Shown: one piece after another, positions 1 through 9,920 of the stretch
Numbering within the stretch: position 1 is the first letter of the stretch
Layout: each line of letters begins with the position of its first letter
Assembly (NCBI RefSeq): GCF_000613305.1
Contig: NZ_BAIO01000016.1
Location: forward strand, 1-19,186
DNA from: Komagataeibacter kakiaceti JCM 25156
GTDB taxonomy: Bacteria; Pseudomonadota; Alphaproteobacteria; Acetobacterales; Acetobacteraceae
Reading direction: 5' to 3'
DNA: 19,186 nucleotides
The notes under the pieces: generated by a model
Databases searched by the model: none
Told to the model about the DNA's origin: nothing
The model's input: only the letters and a program-made list of their open reading frames with translations
Translations under genes and position numbers: made by a program

Positions 1-1217
1 ACCCCGAACTGCCCCCGCCCAACGCGACATTGATGCCGACAATCAATGTCGCCACCCCGCGCAGGTGGGAGAACGGACAGAAGCCCGCCGTGCCCGCCGG
101 CCTGTCCGTCAGCGCCTACGCGACGGGGCTGGATCATCCGCGCTGGCTGTACAGGCTGCCGAACGGGGATATTCTGGTTTCGGAAAGCAATTCACCGGGA
201 ACGGACATCACCACCCTGAAGAACCGTGTGGCGCGTTTCATCATGGGGCGGGCCGGGGCGGGTGAACGGAGTCCAGACAAAATCATCCTGCTGCGGGACA
301 CGGATGGGGATGGCCGGGCCGATCTGCGCGCGGTATTTCTGGAACACCTCTATTCACCCTTCGGGATCGCGCTGATCGGATCCGACCTTTATGTAGCGAA
401 CGCCAACGCCATCATGAAATTTCCCTATCAGGAGGGAGAAACCGCGATTCATGATCCCGGCGTGAAGGTTGCTGATCTGCCCGCCGGTTACAACCACCAC
501 TGGACGAAGAACATTCTGGCCAGTCCCGATGGCCGCTTTCTCTATGTCACGGTGGGATCGAACAGCAATGCCGCCGATAACGGCATGGAAGCCGAAAAGG
601 GCCGGGCGCGCATAGACCGTCTGGACCTGTCCACGGGGGAACTGGGCCCGTATGCGACCGGGCTTCGGAACCCGAACGGCCTGGCGTGGAACAGCCAGAC
701 GGGCGCGCTGTGGGCTGTCGTCAATGAACGTGACGAAATCGGCAGCGATCTGGTGCCTGACTACATTACCGCGGTAAAGGAAGGGGCGTTCTACGGCTGG
801 CCATACAGTTATTACGGGCAGCATGTTGACCAGCGCGTCCAGCCGCAGCAACCCGATCTTGTCGCCCGGGCGATCGCGCCGGATTATGCCGTTGGCACCC
901 ATACGGCGTCGCTCGGCATAACTTTTTCGGACGATGCGACGGCCCTGCCCGACCAGTGGCGGCATGGTCTGTTCGTGGCCCAGCATGGTTCGTGGAACAG
1001 ACGCCCGAAAAGCGGGTACAAGGTCATCTATATCCCCTTTGATAACGGCCAGCCGTCCGGGCCACCACAGGATGTGCTGACAGGCTTCCTGACGAAAGAT
1101 GAAGACCATGTTCACGGACGGCCCGTTGGCCTGGCGCTGGATGGTTCGGGGGCCCTTCTGGTGGCAGATGATGTGGGCAACACGGTCTGGCGGGTGACGG
1201 CCGCGCACCAGCCGTGA
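1..1217 (+). CDS. Sorbosone/glucose dehydrogenase-family beta-propeller protein (5' end missing)
   Basis: This is the 3' part of a GSDH/sorbosone-dehydrogenase-type protein. The frame is open to the left edge (codons from base 3, reading PELPPPNAT), so the TTG/ATG codons at 30-35 are probably internal and the signal peptide lies outside. About 405 residues are visible. Recognisable family stretches in order are [92 protein letters not shown] and a C-terminal [23 protein letters not shown]. These are blade-like repeats of a six-bladed propeller. Known relatives act in the periplasm and oxidise aldoses or sorbosone, some with PQQ. The substrate here cannot be told. A hairpin repeat follows the stop codon. 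Family call is firm, substrate open. Confidence 0.88.
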   Translation, partial: PELPPPNATLMPTINVATPRRWENGQKPAVPAGLSVSAYATGLDHPRWLYRLPNGDILVSESNSPGTDITTLKNRVARFIMGRAGAGERSPDKIILLRDTDGDGRADLRAVFLEHLYSPFGIALIGSDLYVANANAIMKFPYQEGETAIHDPGVKVADLPAGYNHHWTKNILASPDGRFLYVTVGSNSNAADNGMEAEKGRARIDRLDLSTGELGPYATGLRNPNGLAWNSQTGALWAVVNERDEIGSDLVPDYITAVKEGAFYGWPYSYYGQHVDQRVQPQQPDLVARAIAPDYAVGTHTASLGITFSDDATALPDQWRHGLFVAQHGSWNRRPKSGYKVIYIPFDNGQPSGPPQDVLTGFLTKDEDHVHGRPVGLALDGSGALLVADDVGNTVWRVTAAHQP

Positions 1218-1249
1218 CCGGCGGACCGGAGTTTATTACGAGACGCTGT

Positions 1250-1345
1250 TGAAAAGGTAAAAATTCCGGGTGCCGCCGTTGTTTCAGGAAGGCGGCGCTT
1301 CCCGAAGCTTTCTTCTGATTTATGGAACAGTATCTGGAAAGGGCT
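1250..1345. repeat. Degraded copy of the GCCGCC intergenic repeat, with hairpin, between convergent genes
   Basis: The stretch after the dehydrogenase stop holds TTCCGGGTGCCGCC (from 1264), then GGCGGC (1291-1296), then CCCGAAGCTTT. GCCGCC at 1272-1277 pairs with GGCGGC. It matches the order of blocks in the copies near 9900 and 16880. Read on the minus strand, the hairpin is followed by a short T run (top-strand A run near 1259-1263), so it could terminate the acyltransferase transcript. Repeat membership is seen in the sequence; the terminator role is inferred. Confidence 0.55.
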
Positions 1346-1372
1346 GTTCCGCAGGGCCATTGACGCGCCCTG

Positions 1373-2434
1373 TCAGACCGGGGCCCGGTTTCCGGCGGGT
1401 TGCTGCACACCTTTTTTCAGGAAATCATCCAGCCTTGCCCGCACCGTGATGTCTATCCGGTTGAGGAACCATGCAAGCGTGAGCAGACCCGCCAGAATTG
1501 CCAGACAGACCGCATAGGGAACGGTATCAAGGGGAATATGCATGACCTTGCTTATGAACATGGCCAGCAGGCGCAGCATGGGCATGTGAATGGTATAGAG
1601 CGCATAGGACGCCGCCCCGATTGCTTCAAAAAACAGCAGGCTGATTCCATGGGGCCGGGTTACGGCGCCAAGCCACACGATCACGGGGAACACCACCATC
1701 ACATTGACCAGATCGGTTACGGCGCGCGGCACACCCGCGCCATCGACCATGAGCGCGACAGCCAGCAGGACGGCAGGCACCCATGCGCCAAGATGGGAGG
1801 GCGCCGGTTTCATCCGCCATAGCAGGATACCAAGAAAGAATGAAAACCCCACCCGCGCCGTGGCCACACCTGCCCCACCCCACGAAAAACCGGCGTTCAG
1901 GGAGCCCCACATAAATGCTGAAACAACAAGACCGATACCCGAAAGGCCGATGAGTGTCATGAGCGTCCGGTTATCGAGCCTGCGCCAGATCACGACCATG
2001 AGGATATTGACCACCAGTTCATAAAAAAGCGACCATGCGGGGAAATTGAGGGGATAAAGTTCACCCAGCGGCCCATCCCACGGCACATAAAACAGTGCGG
2101 GAATGAAAGAGATCAGGCTGGCGGGGGAATCATAACCAAAAGCAATACGCAGTATGGTCATGAAGGCACCGATTGTCAGGCCGAGAGCGTAAAGCGGCCA
2201 CAGGCGCAACAGACGTTTCCTGACAAAAACGGATAGTGGAAAACCGGCATCCAGCCGGGCCGAATAGGCCTCGGCCAATACAAATCCACTCAAACAGAAG
2301 AACAGGTCAACCGCCAGGTACCCGCCGCGCAGATACCACACCGTGGGAAATAATATGCGCATATGGAGCATCGCCACCCCGATTGCAGCAATACCACGCA
2401 GTCCGTCCACTGTATGGAACATCTGTTTCCGCAT
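1373..2434 (-). CDS. Acyltransferase 3 family membrane protein (OafA/YrhL-like)
   Basis: This 353-residue protein is a polytopic inner-membrane O-acyltransferase that would move an acyl (often acetyl) group onto an extracytoplasmic sugar or other acceptor. The N-terminus HTVDGLRGIAAIGVAMLHM is the hallmark of the family: the DGLRG motif, then a first membrane helix carrying the conserved His. About ten hydrophobic segments follow, including YLAVDLFFCLSGFVLA, PLYALGLTIGAFM, SFFLGILLW and AVCLAILAGLLTLAWFL. Length is usual for a stand-alone family member. I chose the ATG at 2434 over the TTG at 2473, because the family motif starts a few residues after it and the 13 extra residues are not family-like. 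It ends convergently with the dehydrogenase gene. The acceptor substrate is unknown, and no polysaccharide genes are adjacent. Confidence 0.85.
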   Translation of the reverse strand: MRKQMFHTVDGLRGIAAIGVAMLHMRILFPTVWYLRGGYLAVDLFFCLSGFVLAEAYSARLDAGFPLSVFVRKRLLRLWPLYALGLTIGAFMTILRIAFGYDSPASLISFIPALFYVPWDGPLGELYPLNFPAWSLFYELVVNILMVVIWRRLDNRTLMTLIGLSGIGLVVSAFMWGSLNAGFSWGGAGVATARVGFSFFLGILLWRMKPAPSHLGAWVPAVLLAVALMVDGAGVPRAVTDLVNVMVVFPVIVWLGAVTRPHGISLLFFEAIGAASYALYTIHMPMLRLLAMFISKVMHIPLDTVPYAVCLAILAGLLTLAWFLNRIDITVRARLDDFLKKGVQQPAGNRAPV

Positions 2435-2811
2435 GAACCTGGCTTTCTTCTGGGTATCGGAGGAGGGACGCAAACATGCGCGCTTTATCGGGACGTGAAT
2501 TCGACATGAATCACGAAAAAATATGAATGAATATGAAAGTTTATTGTCGATATGGAGTAATCAGGACAACTACACTACAGAACAAACACATAGCGCATAT
2601 GATGCCTGTGCCCGTAACGGCATGCCGCCGCAAGAGTTTCCGTATTATGGACTAACATGGATCAGATAATTTCCATGCCATGCGCCTACCTGCTGCGGCA
2701 TGTCGTGAATCAGGAAAACACGGTATTCAGGATCGTACCACCCAATGCGGATTTACAGGTTACGGTTGTTACGCCTTTTGTAATACGCAGCCCGCATGCA
2801 AGGAGCCCGCA
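2435..2811. other. Divergent intergenic region without a recognised gene
   Basis: These 377 bases separate the acyltransferase (-) from the hypothetical membrane protein (+). They must hold divergent promoters. No consensus-like -35/-10 pair stands out. A frame open from 2680 continues into the plus-strand gene, but its residues (Cys/Gln/Thr mixture) do not look like protein, and the strong ribosome binding site at 2799-2804 argues for the later start. No RNA gene or repeat was recognised. Confidence 0.5.
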
Positions 2812-3510
2812 GTGCGCAATCTTGATTTCAGTTCGTGGCACAGCTTCCTGATCACCATGATCGGGCTGTTCCTGATTACGCTGATAGGTGTTGGCATCCG
2901 GCTGTTGATGATGGTTGTCATCCAGCAGCGGCGTGAGCGCATGAACCGTCAGATCAACGAACGCCTGCGCACCCTGATTGCCGCCTATCGCACGCTGGGT
3001 GGTTCCTTTACCGGGGATCTGGCCGTGGATCCACGCCACCGCCGGGAACTTCGCACCGTAAACAGGACGGACATTCCCGCCGCCCCTGCCATGGATGACG
3101 GAATGGATGCCGCCAGTACAACGGGAACCGAACGGGCGCGGCGCATCCGTGATGCCGTTGAGGCCGCGTTATCGGATATCATTCTTCTGGGCACGGAAGA
3201 ACATGTCCGCCTGGCCGAACACGCGGCGCGGGAACTGGTGGCCGGACAGCGCGTGCATACGCATGATCTGGTCATCTCCCTGCGCAATTTTATCCGAAAG
3301 GCGCTCGATCTCGAACCCGTTCCCTCCGACCTGGCCATTCCGATGCAGGGGCCGGCCCGTACTCAGGCCTCGGGCGCGCGTGGAAAGGATGAGGGAAAAA
3401 AAGAAGGTTCGGGCAATGCCGGGAGCGGGGGCGGCATGCAGTCGGGCGAGGATATGACTGCCATGGGCGCACCCGGCATGGGCGGCCATGAAGATACATC
3501 GCCCCACTGA
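2812..3510 (+). CDS. Hypothetical protein with one N-terminal membrane segment and Gly/Met-rich tail
   Basis: I do not recognise this 232-residue protein. The GTG at 2812 is chosen because AAGGAG lies about seven bases upstream (2799-2804), an excellent ribosome binding site, and the membrane segment begins soon after it. Residues about 10-35 (SFLITMIGLFLITLIGVGIR) form one hydrophobic helix, followed by a basic stretch (QQRRERMNRQINERLR). The middle (about 35-170) is soluble, charged and probably helical, with EEHVRLAEHAARELVAG. The last about 45 residues are low complexity (GKDEGKKEGSGNAGSGGG, then Met/Gly). The topology suggests a small inner-membrane-anchored protein with a cytoplasmic body. 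It stands alone, convergent with the regulator gene downstream. Presence of a real gene is likely; function is unknown. Confidence 0.75.
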   Translation: MRNLDFSSWHSFLITMIGLFLITLIGVGIRLLMMVVIQQRRERMNRQINERLRTLIAAYRTLGGSFTGDLAVDPRHRRELRTVNRTDIPAAPAMDDGMDAASTTGTERARRIRDAVEAALSDIILLGTEEHVRLAEHAARELVAGQRVHTHDLVISLRNFIRKALDLEPVPSDLAIPMQGPARTQASGARGKDEGKKEGSGNAGSGGGMQSGEDMTAMGAPGMGGHEDTSPH

Positions 3511-3522
3511 CCATGTTGAAAA

Positions 3523-3544
3523 CCGATCTGCCTGAACAGGTCGG
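3523..3544. terminator. Possible bidirectional hairpin between convergent genes
   Basis: CCGATCTG (3523-3530) and CAGGTCGG (3537-3544) form an 8-bp stem with one wobble pair around a 6-base loop, in the 48-base gap between two convergent genes. No T run follows on either strand, so it is not a classical intrinsic terminator. Confidence 0.3.
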
Positions 3545-3558
3545 GCAGTTCCGCCACC

Positions 3559-4436
3559 CTACTTCTGCGTGACAACCGGAATCCGTGGCTTGCGGGATTT
3601 ATTCTGCAACCGCGACGCCAGGGCGACGATCAGGGCCTGCGCCAGACACATGGGCGCGGCCAGCGAACGGGAGAACGTGTATTCATGCTCCGGCACGGTA
3701 AAGAGTACGCGCGCATGCTTTGCCACGGGCGATAACGTACTGTCGCTGATGGCCACCACGGTATATCCCGACTGGCCGTTTCCCCTACAATATTCACGAT
3801 CTCGTTCGCATAGAAGCGGAATGAAACCACGAACAGGAGATCGTGCGGCCGGATGGCCCTGGCCATATGAGTTGCAAGGCCACCCGCCGCATCCAGCAGG
3901 ACCGTGCGCTTGCCAAGCATTGTAAGTGTATAGCGCAGGAGTTCGGTCACGGGCGCGGAGCGGAGCTGGCCGATCAGATAGATCGTATCCGCCGTTTCCA
4001 TGAGATCAACAGCTTCCGCGACCTGTTCTTCGGAAACATTTATGAGCAGTTCCTTCAGGGATGAAATGTCACGCAGGATCAGTTCCCGCAGGAAACGCAT
4101 CTCCCCATGCTCCTCCCCGCCATCCGGTTCATCCTCCACCCTCTGCACACCCGTGGAAAGACGCCGCCGGAACACCGCCTGAAGTTCCCTGAACCCCCGA
4201 TAACCAAGGGACTGGGCAAAACGGACGCAGCCCGACGCATGGACCCCGCATTTCTCGCCTGCCACATGAACCGAGACGATGGCGACATCATTCGGGTTTT
4301 GCGTTATGTACACGGCAATCTTCTGGTAGGAACCGCTCATCTGGTCGTAGCGGTCATGGATGATGCGCATAAGCTCCTCATATGTTGTGGGGGGCTTGTG
4401 TCCGGTCACCATGCGCTTTCTTTCCGATGCTTTCAT
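3559..4436 (-). pseudogene. MurR/RpiR-family transcriptional regulator, frameshifted
   Basis: Restoring one base gives a 292-residue regulator with an N-terminal helix-turn-helix domain of the RpiR type (SYQKIAVYITQNPNDVAI to RFAQSLGYRGFRELQAVF, about residues 35-90). A C-terminal SIS domain follows (VDLMETADTIYLIGQLRSAP onward), the fold that binds phosphorylated sugars in this family. The frame breaks at 3767-3769: the minus strand reads AGTCGGGATATACCG. One extra G in the G run makes SRGYTVVAISDSTLSPVAKH and continues to the stop at 3559. As given, the SIS domain loses its last about 70 residues. The start is the ATG at 4436; a TTG at 4448 and an ATG at 4412 are alternatives. The gene is divergent from the TonB receptor and likely regulates that locus. 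Family is clear; whether the break is real is not. Confidence 0.85.
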
Positions 4437-4600
4437 CTTTTCCGTCAATCCATAGGCACGATACGCCGTAGCATGGCAGATCGGGAAGACGACATTTACA
4501 GAAAAAGTAAAAGTTTCCGGGCGGCGCGGCGCTCATGCCCCGGTGGGATGCTCCCTTTCCCCAGATGTTGCACCCCCATTCATCACTGGCGGGACAGAAT

Positions 4601-4626
4601 CTTCATTCCTTCACAGTGGAATGAAG
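4601..4626. promoter_or_regulatory. Perfect 9-bp inverted repeat, candidate operator
   Basis: CTTCATTCC (4601-4609) and GGAATGAAG (4618-4626) are exact reverse complements around 8 bases. The site lies between the divergent regulator and receptor genes. Half-site centres are about 17 bases apart. No T run follows on either strand, which argues against a terminator. RpiR-type regulators generally bind inverted repeats in such positions, so it is a candidate site for the neighbouring regulator; this link is inferred. Confidence 0.45.
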
Positions 4627-4722
4627 CCCGGAATAAATAAAAAATTCACAAACCGGGGCACCTTCCCCCTGCCAGCCGCCGCTTTTCAGTGTGTCCACCC
4701 GCCTTATGTGAATATTTGAAGA

Positions 4723-4765
4723 AGTTTAAATGAAGTTTTATTGAACCAGTATAAACCAGTTTAAA
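4723..4765 (+). promoter_or_regulatory. AT-rich phased repeat block upstream of the TonB receptor
   Basis: AGTTTAAA occurs at 4723-4730 and 4758-4765, with related AGTTTTA at 4734-4740 and AGTATAAA at 4748-4755. AACCAGT occurs twice exactly 10 bases apart (4744-4750, 4754-4760). Copies lie roughly 10-14 bases apart, about one helical turn. The block is 48-90 bases before the start codon, where a promoter or activator site would sit. TTGAAG at 4716-4721 with TATTGA at 4739-4744 (17-base spacer) is a possible but weak promoter. Confidence 0.4.
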
Positions 4766-4812
4766 AACTTGATAGATGAACGCGCATTACGATTCATTAT
4801 TGGAACAGCCAC

Positions 4813-7187
4813 ATGGCAATGAAAAGAGCTTTACTGTTGAGTGCTGTCTGGGTCTTTGCTTACGACACATCAGCAATGGCTAAAGACCGGTCTGATAATA
4901 AGCAGCCACGGGCAAAACAGGCCGACCCGGCCGTGTCCAAAAAACCGACGGACAAATCAAAGGACTCGGCTGAAAAAATCGCCGTCCTTTCCCGCCGCAA
5001 GGTCGCGGGCGGCGGCATGATGGTGCGCCATACCACCCCCAAAACCATCAGTTCGCTCTCGCATGACTATATCGCCATGCAGTCACCGACCTCGACAATC
5101 GAATCACTTATCCAGACACTGCCCGGCGTTGTATCCGCAAGCGAAGGCCCGCTTACGACATCCTTCTCCACCATCCATATCCGCGGCATGGCGCAGGCGG
5201 AAATCGGTGTGACGCTGGAGGCATGCCCGCCGCAAACCCCTTTACATACAGCACCTATACCCCCTCCCTCGTCGATAGCGAGAACATGGGGCAGGTCAAC
5301 GTGCTGCAGGGTTCGGTTGACATCAATTCACCAACCTACAACGCCACGGGCGCCGAGATTTCCACCTCGATACGCCGCCCGTCCGACCACCAGAACATCC
5401 ATATTTCCGGCTCTGGCGGTTCATATGGCACCAACAAGGACTTTATCCGCTACGATACGGGTGAAATCGGGCGATCCGGCGTGCGCGCCTTTGTTTCCGG
5501 TTCCTATTCCCGTAGCGACATGTGGCGTGGAGAGGGTGACATAAGAAGGTGGCACGTGGATGCCGCGCTGACAAAAAACTGGTCTCCGGGCAATGATTCG
5601 GAAGCCATCTTCGGCTTTACACAGGCCGCGCAGGGCGAATGGCTCTATCCATCGCTGGCGAACTGGAAGACATATGGCGTCAATTACGGCCTGAACAACC
5701 AGTATTATAACGGCGATACACATTATGTCGGCCTGAATGGCAAGAATACCGGGGCCATCTATGGCGCATTGAAAAATCATTTCACTTTCGGCCATGGGCT
5801 GAGCCTTGACGCGGAAGCCTACTCCGTTGAATTCCACGGCCCCTATTATTACGGGGAAAGCGTGCCCGTTTCGAACGGGTATACCGGCGCCGACAAATAC
5901 CAGCATCTGGATAATTACCAGAACCTTCCGGGGTATAGTCCCACCAGCAGCAAGCTGACATCCGTCGAAGTCTCGAACTGGTATACGATCTCGTCCGGCC
6001 TGACACTTGTCGGGCACTGGAAGCACAAGTTCAATACATTGAACTTCTCTTACTGGTATTCCTACGCACAGGAAGCGGCCAACCAGTCATTCTACCCCGT
6101 CAGCAGCACCGGGCACTGGAGTTCCCATGGCGCGCCGCTGACGGCAAATGGCGGCCTTCCCATAGATGAAGATAATGAAAACGGTCTCCAGCAACTGAAC
6201 AGTTTTGCCGTGGATGACAAGATGTCGTTTCTTCATGACCGGCTGACAATTGATGGCGGCATAAGGATGGCGATGGTGAACCGCCAGTTCACCCAGGATC
6301 TGCCCGGTGTCACGGCCAGGAAGTCGATTGAAAACGTATTCGTGCCCTCGCCCCAGGTTCTCATCAGCTATCGTTTCAATCCAAAACACCAGATTTACGT
6401 CAACGGGACAACGGGTTACCACCTTCCGGCCGCATTAAGCTCCCAGCTTGCCTCCTACAGTTATTCCACCGGCAAGGCGACATCCCTGCCGATGTCCGAT
6501 TACAAGCCGGAATACATGATTACGGAAGAAGTCGGCTATCGCTACAGTGGTCTTATGATGGCCAACCTGGCCGGGTTCCACTACAACGTAACGAACCATC
6601 AGGTCTCCGCCGAAAGTTATGAACCCGGATCAACATCAACAATATCACAGCTGATCAATGCCGGCGGGCTGGAGGCTTATGGCATTCAGGCCGAACTTGC
6701 CACGCATCCTTGGCACCATGTCAGCTTCTATGCATCCGGCCAGTACATGCACACCAGAAATGGCAACAATATCGCCTATGAAGGCGACTATCTGGCGACA
6801 AAGGGAAAACAGGAAGTCGGCGCGCCCAAATTCTCCGGATCACTTGGCCTGACGTATAATGACGGTAAATGGTTCGGCAACTTCACGTTGCAATATACCG
6901 ACTCCCAGTACTCGACGCTCATGAACGACCAGAGCATTCCCAGCTATGTAACGGCCAATCTGGGCTTTGGCCGGACCCTGCCGAAGGTCGGCCGGGTCGC
7001 GCCGAAGCTGAGGCTGAATCTTGTCAATCTTGGGAACAATCATTACCTCTCGTCAATGTATGGATATACGACCAACGCAACGACCCAGAAGGGCATCGTG
7101 ACGGGAAAGACCTTTTCGGGTTCCCAGCCGACCTATGTCATCGCCTCCCCGTTCATCGTCATGGCCACCCTTTCCGCTGATTTCTGA
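4813..7187 (+). pseudogene. TonB-dependent outer-membrane receptor, frameshifted
   Basis: With one base restored this is a 791-residue TonB-dependent receptor. It starts with a signal peptide (MAMKRALLLSAVWVFAY..SAMA, cleavage near residue 24), then a Lys/Asp-rich linker, and a plug domain (TPKTISSLSHDYIAMQS, LIQTLPGVVSASEG, IHIRGMAQAEIGVTLE). A long beta barrel ends in Phe (MATLSADF). The frame breaks at 5220-5221: GTG ACG CTG GAG GCA TGC should read GAG GGC ATG, giving VTLEGMPAANPFTYSTYTPS. Without that base the first frame runs only to about 5544 with non-family residues. The phospholipase C gene follows 130 bases downstream on the same strand and may share its transcript. The ligand is unknown; pairing with the phospholipase suggests a lipid head group or other phosphoester product. 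Family assignment is firm. Confidence 0.9.
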
Positions 7188-7317
7188 TGGAAAGGGCAAC
7201 ATGAAACGCCCCACGCCCCACCCGGCGCCGCGTTCGCGCGCATTGAGGCGAATACCCGCCGTACCGCACATTGTTCCATCCGGTTTTCCAACCTGACACA
7301 CCCTGCATGAGCGAACC

Positions 7318-9920
7318 ATGACGACACGTAGAGATTTCCTGAAATATGCCCTTCTGTCCGGCGCCGTCGGTTCGGCTTCAAGACTGCCCGCCGCCATCAG
7401 CCGGGCCTTCGCCATCGCGCCGGAGGTCGGTTCCACCTGGCAGGATGCCGAGCATGTCGTGATCCTCATGCAGGAAAACAGGTCTTTCGATCATGTTTTT
7501 GGCACCCTTCAGGGCGTGCGGGGGTTTAATGACCCACGGGCCATGCGGTTGCCCGATGGCAACCCGGCCTTCGTCCAGAGCAGCCAGTCAGGCGAGACCT
7601 ACCTGCCTGGCGGCTCAATATCCGTGACACGCGCGTGACATGGATGGGCTCCATCCCGCATTCCCGCGACAGTCAGGTCGATGCATGGAACAATGGCGGG
7701 CATGACAGGTGGATCGACGCCAAGAAGTCGCACCACAAGGATTATGCCAGCTATCCGCTGACCATGGGTCATTACACTCGTGATGACCTGCCATTCTATT
7801 ACGCACTGGCCGATGCCTTTACCGTATGCGACCAGAATTACTGTGGCGCGATGACCAGCACCACGCCCAACCGGCTGTTATTCTGGACCGGAACCGTGCG
7901 TGACCGGCAGGATGCAACGTCCAGTGTCTACATGCGCAATGGTGAAATCTGCGAAGGCGGCATGAAATGGACCACGTTCCCCGAGCGGCTGGAGCAGGCC
8001 GGGGTTTCATGGAAATTCTATCAGAACGAACTTTCACAGACCGGCGGCATGAACGGGAAGGAACGGGCATGGCTTTCCAATTTCGGCTGCAATGTCCTGG
8101 AATATTTCGATCAGTACCACGTCACGGCCAATCCGGGTTTCGCCACCTGGCTTGAAGAACGTATCAGCGACTGCCGGAACCATATCGAGCGGTTGAACAG
8201 CCAGGAAATGCTCGTTTCCGAAACCCATGCCGAGCAGCTTGCTGAAGCCCGTGAACTGCTGAATGTACTGCTACGACGCCGCACGACGGCCGGACAGTCG
8301 GTGGATAAACTGACACCCCGCGAACGCAGGCTGTTCGAGAAGGCTTTCACCACCAACAGTGGCGACAGCCATTACCGCCAGCTTGAGAAACTGACTTTCC
8401 ACGATGGCGGGAAGACCATCCACATGGACGCGCCAAAGGGCGATGTCCTTCATCAGTTCCGTCAGGATGTAAGGACGGGCGGACTGCCAACAGTGTCATG
8501 GCTGGCCGCGCCCGAGCATTTCTCCGACCACCCGACCTCCCCATGGTATGGGGCCTGGTATGTTTCGGAGATCATGGACATTCTGACCGAAAATCCCGAG
8601 GTCTGGAAAAAAACGATTTTCATCATGACTTATGATGAAAATGACGGTTATTTCGACCATTGCTGCTCCTATGCCGCGCCTGACCCCAGGCGACCGGAAA
8701 CCGGATATTCATCACACAGTATCGGGCAGGCCGGGCTGGAATATACGAGTGCGCGGGATGAAATGAAACGCGGGGTACCCGAACGCCTGGCGCGCAGCGG
8801 GCCGGTCGGGCTGGGGTATCGGGTGCCGATGATCGTCGCCTCACCATGGAGCCGGGGCGGATGGGTCAATTCCCAGTTGTTCGAACATACGTCCACGCTG
8901 CGTTTTCTGGAGGCGTTCGTCAGGAGCAAATCCGGCAAGAAAATCAGGGAAAGCAATATTTCGCCCTGGCGTCGCGCCATCAGCGGCGACCTGACATCGT
9001 GTTTCCGCCCTTACGACGGCAGCATTCCTACCCTGCCCTTTCTGGAGCGCGACGCCTACCTGCATACCGTCGAGAAAGCGCGTAATCAGCCGATGCCCGG
9101 CGGTTTCCGCGCGCTGGGCACGACGGAAATCGCGGCGCTGCGTGATAATCCGCAAAAAATGCGCGAGACCGTAAAACAGGAAACGGGCACCCGTCCCGCC
9201 TGCCCCCTGCCCTATGAACCGTATTGCAACGGTGGCATCTCAGCGGATGGGAAGGCGGCACTCATCCATCTCCGCGCCGGAAAGGACCGGTTCGGCATCC
9301 ACGCCGCTGGCCTGCCATTCAATATCTATCGCCATGGCGTGAAAACCGAAACCGGCATGCAGGCGGGCACTTACGCCGTGGCGGCGGGCGATACGCTGGA
9401 CAGCGCCTTCGCCCTCTCGGAATTCCGCAACGGCCTTTACGACGTAGCCGTGCATGCGCCTAACGGTTTCTACCGTCTGTTCAGGGGGGCGCAGGGCGGT
9501 CTGCGCCTGCAGGCGGAATGCGCCTGTCTGCGTGGCGCAGGAAAAGATCTGGTCCTGCGGATCACAAACCACGGATCGAGGCCGGTGGATGTGAACTGCA
9601 CACTGGCCGGAGACGGCGCGACACAGCTGCTGCATGTGGCGCCCGGCCATACGGCCGAAGCGCCATTCGACCTGACGCAGAACATGATGTGGTATGATGT
9701 CACGCTCACCAGTCCGGACGAAAGCGCGCTGCTCTACCAGTTCGCCGGGCGGATCGAGACCGGCCAGCCCGGACGAACGGACCCCGCCATGGGCGCCGCA
9801 ATCCGGGCAGACCGGACCGCAGGTAGATATCCGATCGCTGACAGGAAACAGTTTCAAGGCCAGCCCATGAAACGGCGCGTAAATCATACGGAAGTTTCCG
9901 GGTGTCGCCTTTTTTTTTGA
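7318..9920 (+). pseudogene. Phosphocholine-type phospholipase C, Tat-exported, frameshifted
   Basis: The corrected 867-residue protein begins with a twin-arginine signal (TRRDFLKYALLSGAVG). The phosphoesterase domain follows: VVILMQENRSFDHVFG near residue 48, TSTTPNR near 180-186 and TYDENDGYFDH near 438-448. These carry the metal and nucleophile positions of the PLC/acid-phosphatase A superfamily. Two C-terminal repeat domains (DUF756-like, about 640-825) complete the bacterial phospholipase C layout. The charged, helical insert near residues 285-345 fits the longer (about 830-residue) subfamily. The frame breaks at 7606-7607: CTGCCTGG should be CTGCCCTGG, giving GETYLPWRLNIRDTRVTWMG. The last 41 residues after TDPAMG are unlike the family and run into a repeat. 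The enzyme would cleave phospholipids outside the cytoplasm. Family is firm, head-group preference is not known. Confidence 0.9.

Larger units (their letters stand above)
4437..4812. other. Divergent regulatory region between regulator and TonB receptor
   Basis: These 376 bases lie between the RpiR-type gene (-) and the receptor (+) and contain no gene that I can support. They hold a perfect 9-bp inverted repeat (4601-4626) and an AT-rich block with phased repeats (4723-4765), both described separately. A short stretch AAAAGTTTCCGGG near 4507-4520 resembles the start of the dispersed repeat but goes no further. Confidence 0.5.

Noticed and set aside
4507..4525. Another copy of the dispersed repeat before receptor 1
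   Set aside because: Only about 13 bases (AAAAGTTTCCGGG) match, and no paired GCCGCC arms or core follow.
4700..4812. Fur box as evidence that receptor 1 takes up iron chelates
   Set aside because: The AT-rich block lacks the GATAAT-type hexamer array, and the gene neighbours do not suggest siderophore use.
7201..7296. A 31-codon frame with a fair ribosome binding site between receptor 1 and phospholipase C
   Set aside because: The product is Pro/Arg-rich, resembles nothing known and could be chance in GC-rich DNA. Only conservation would rescue it.
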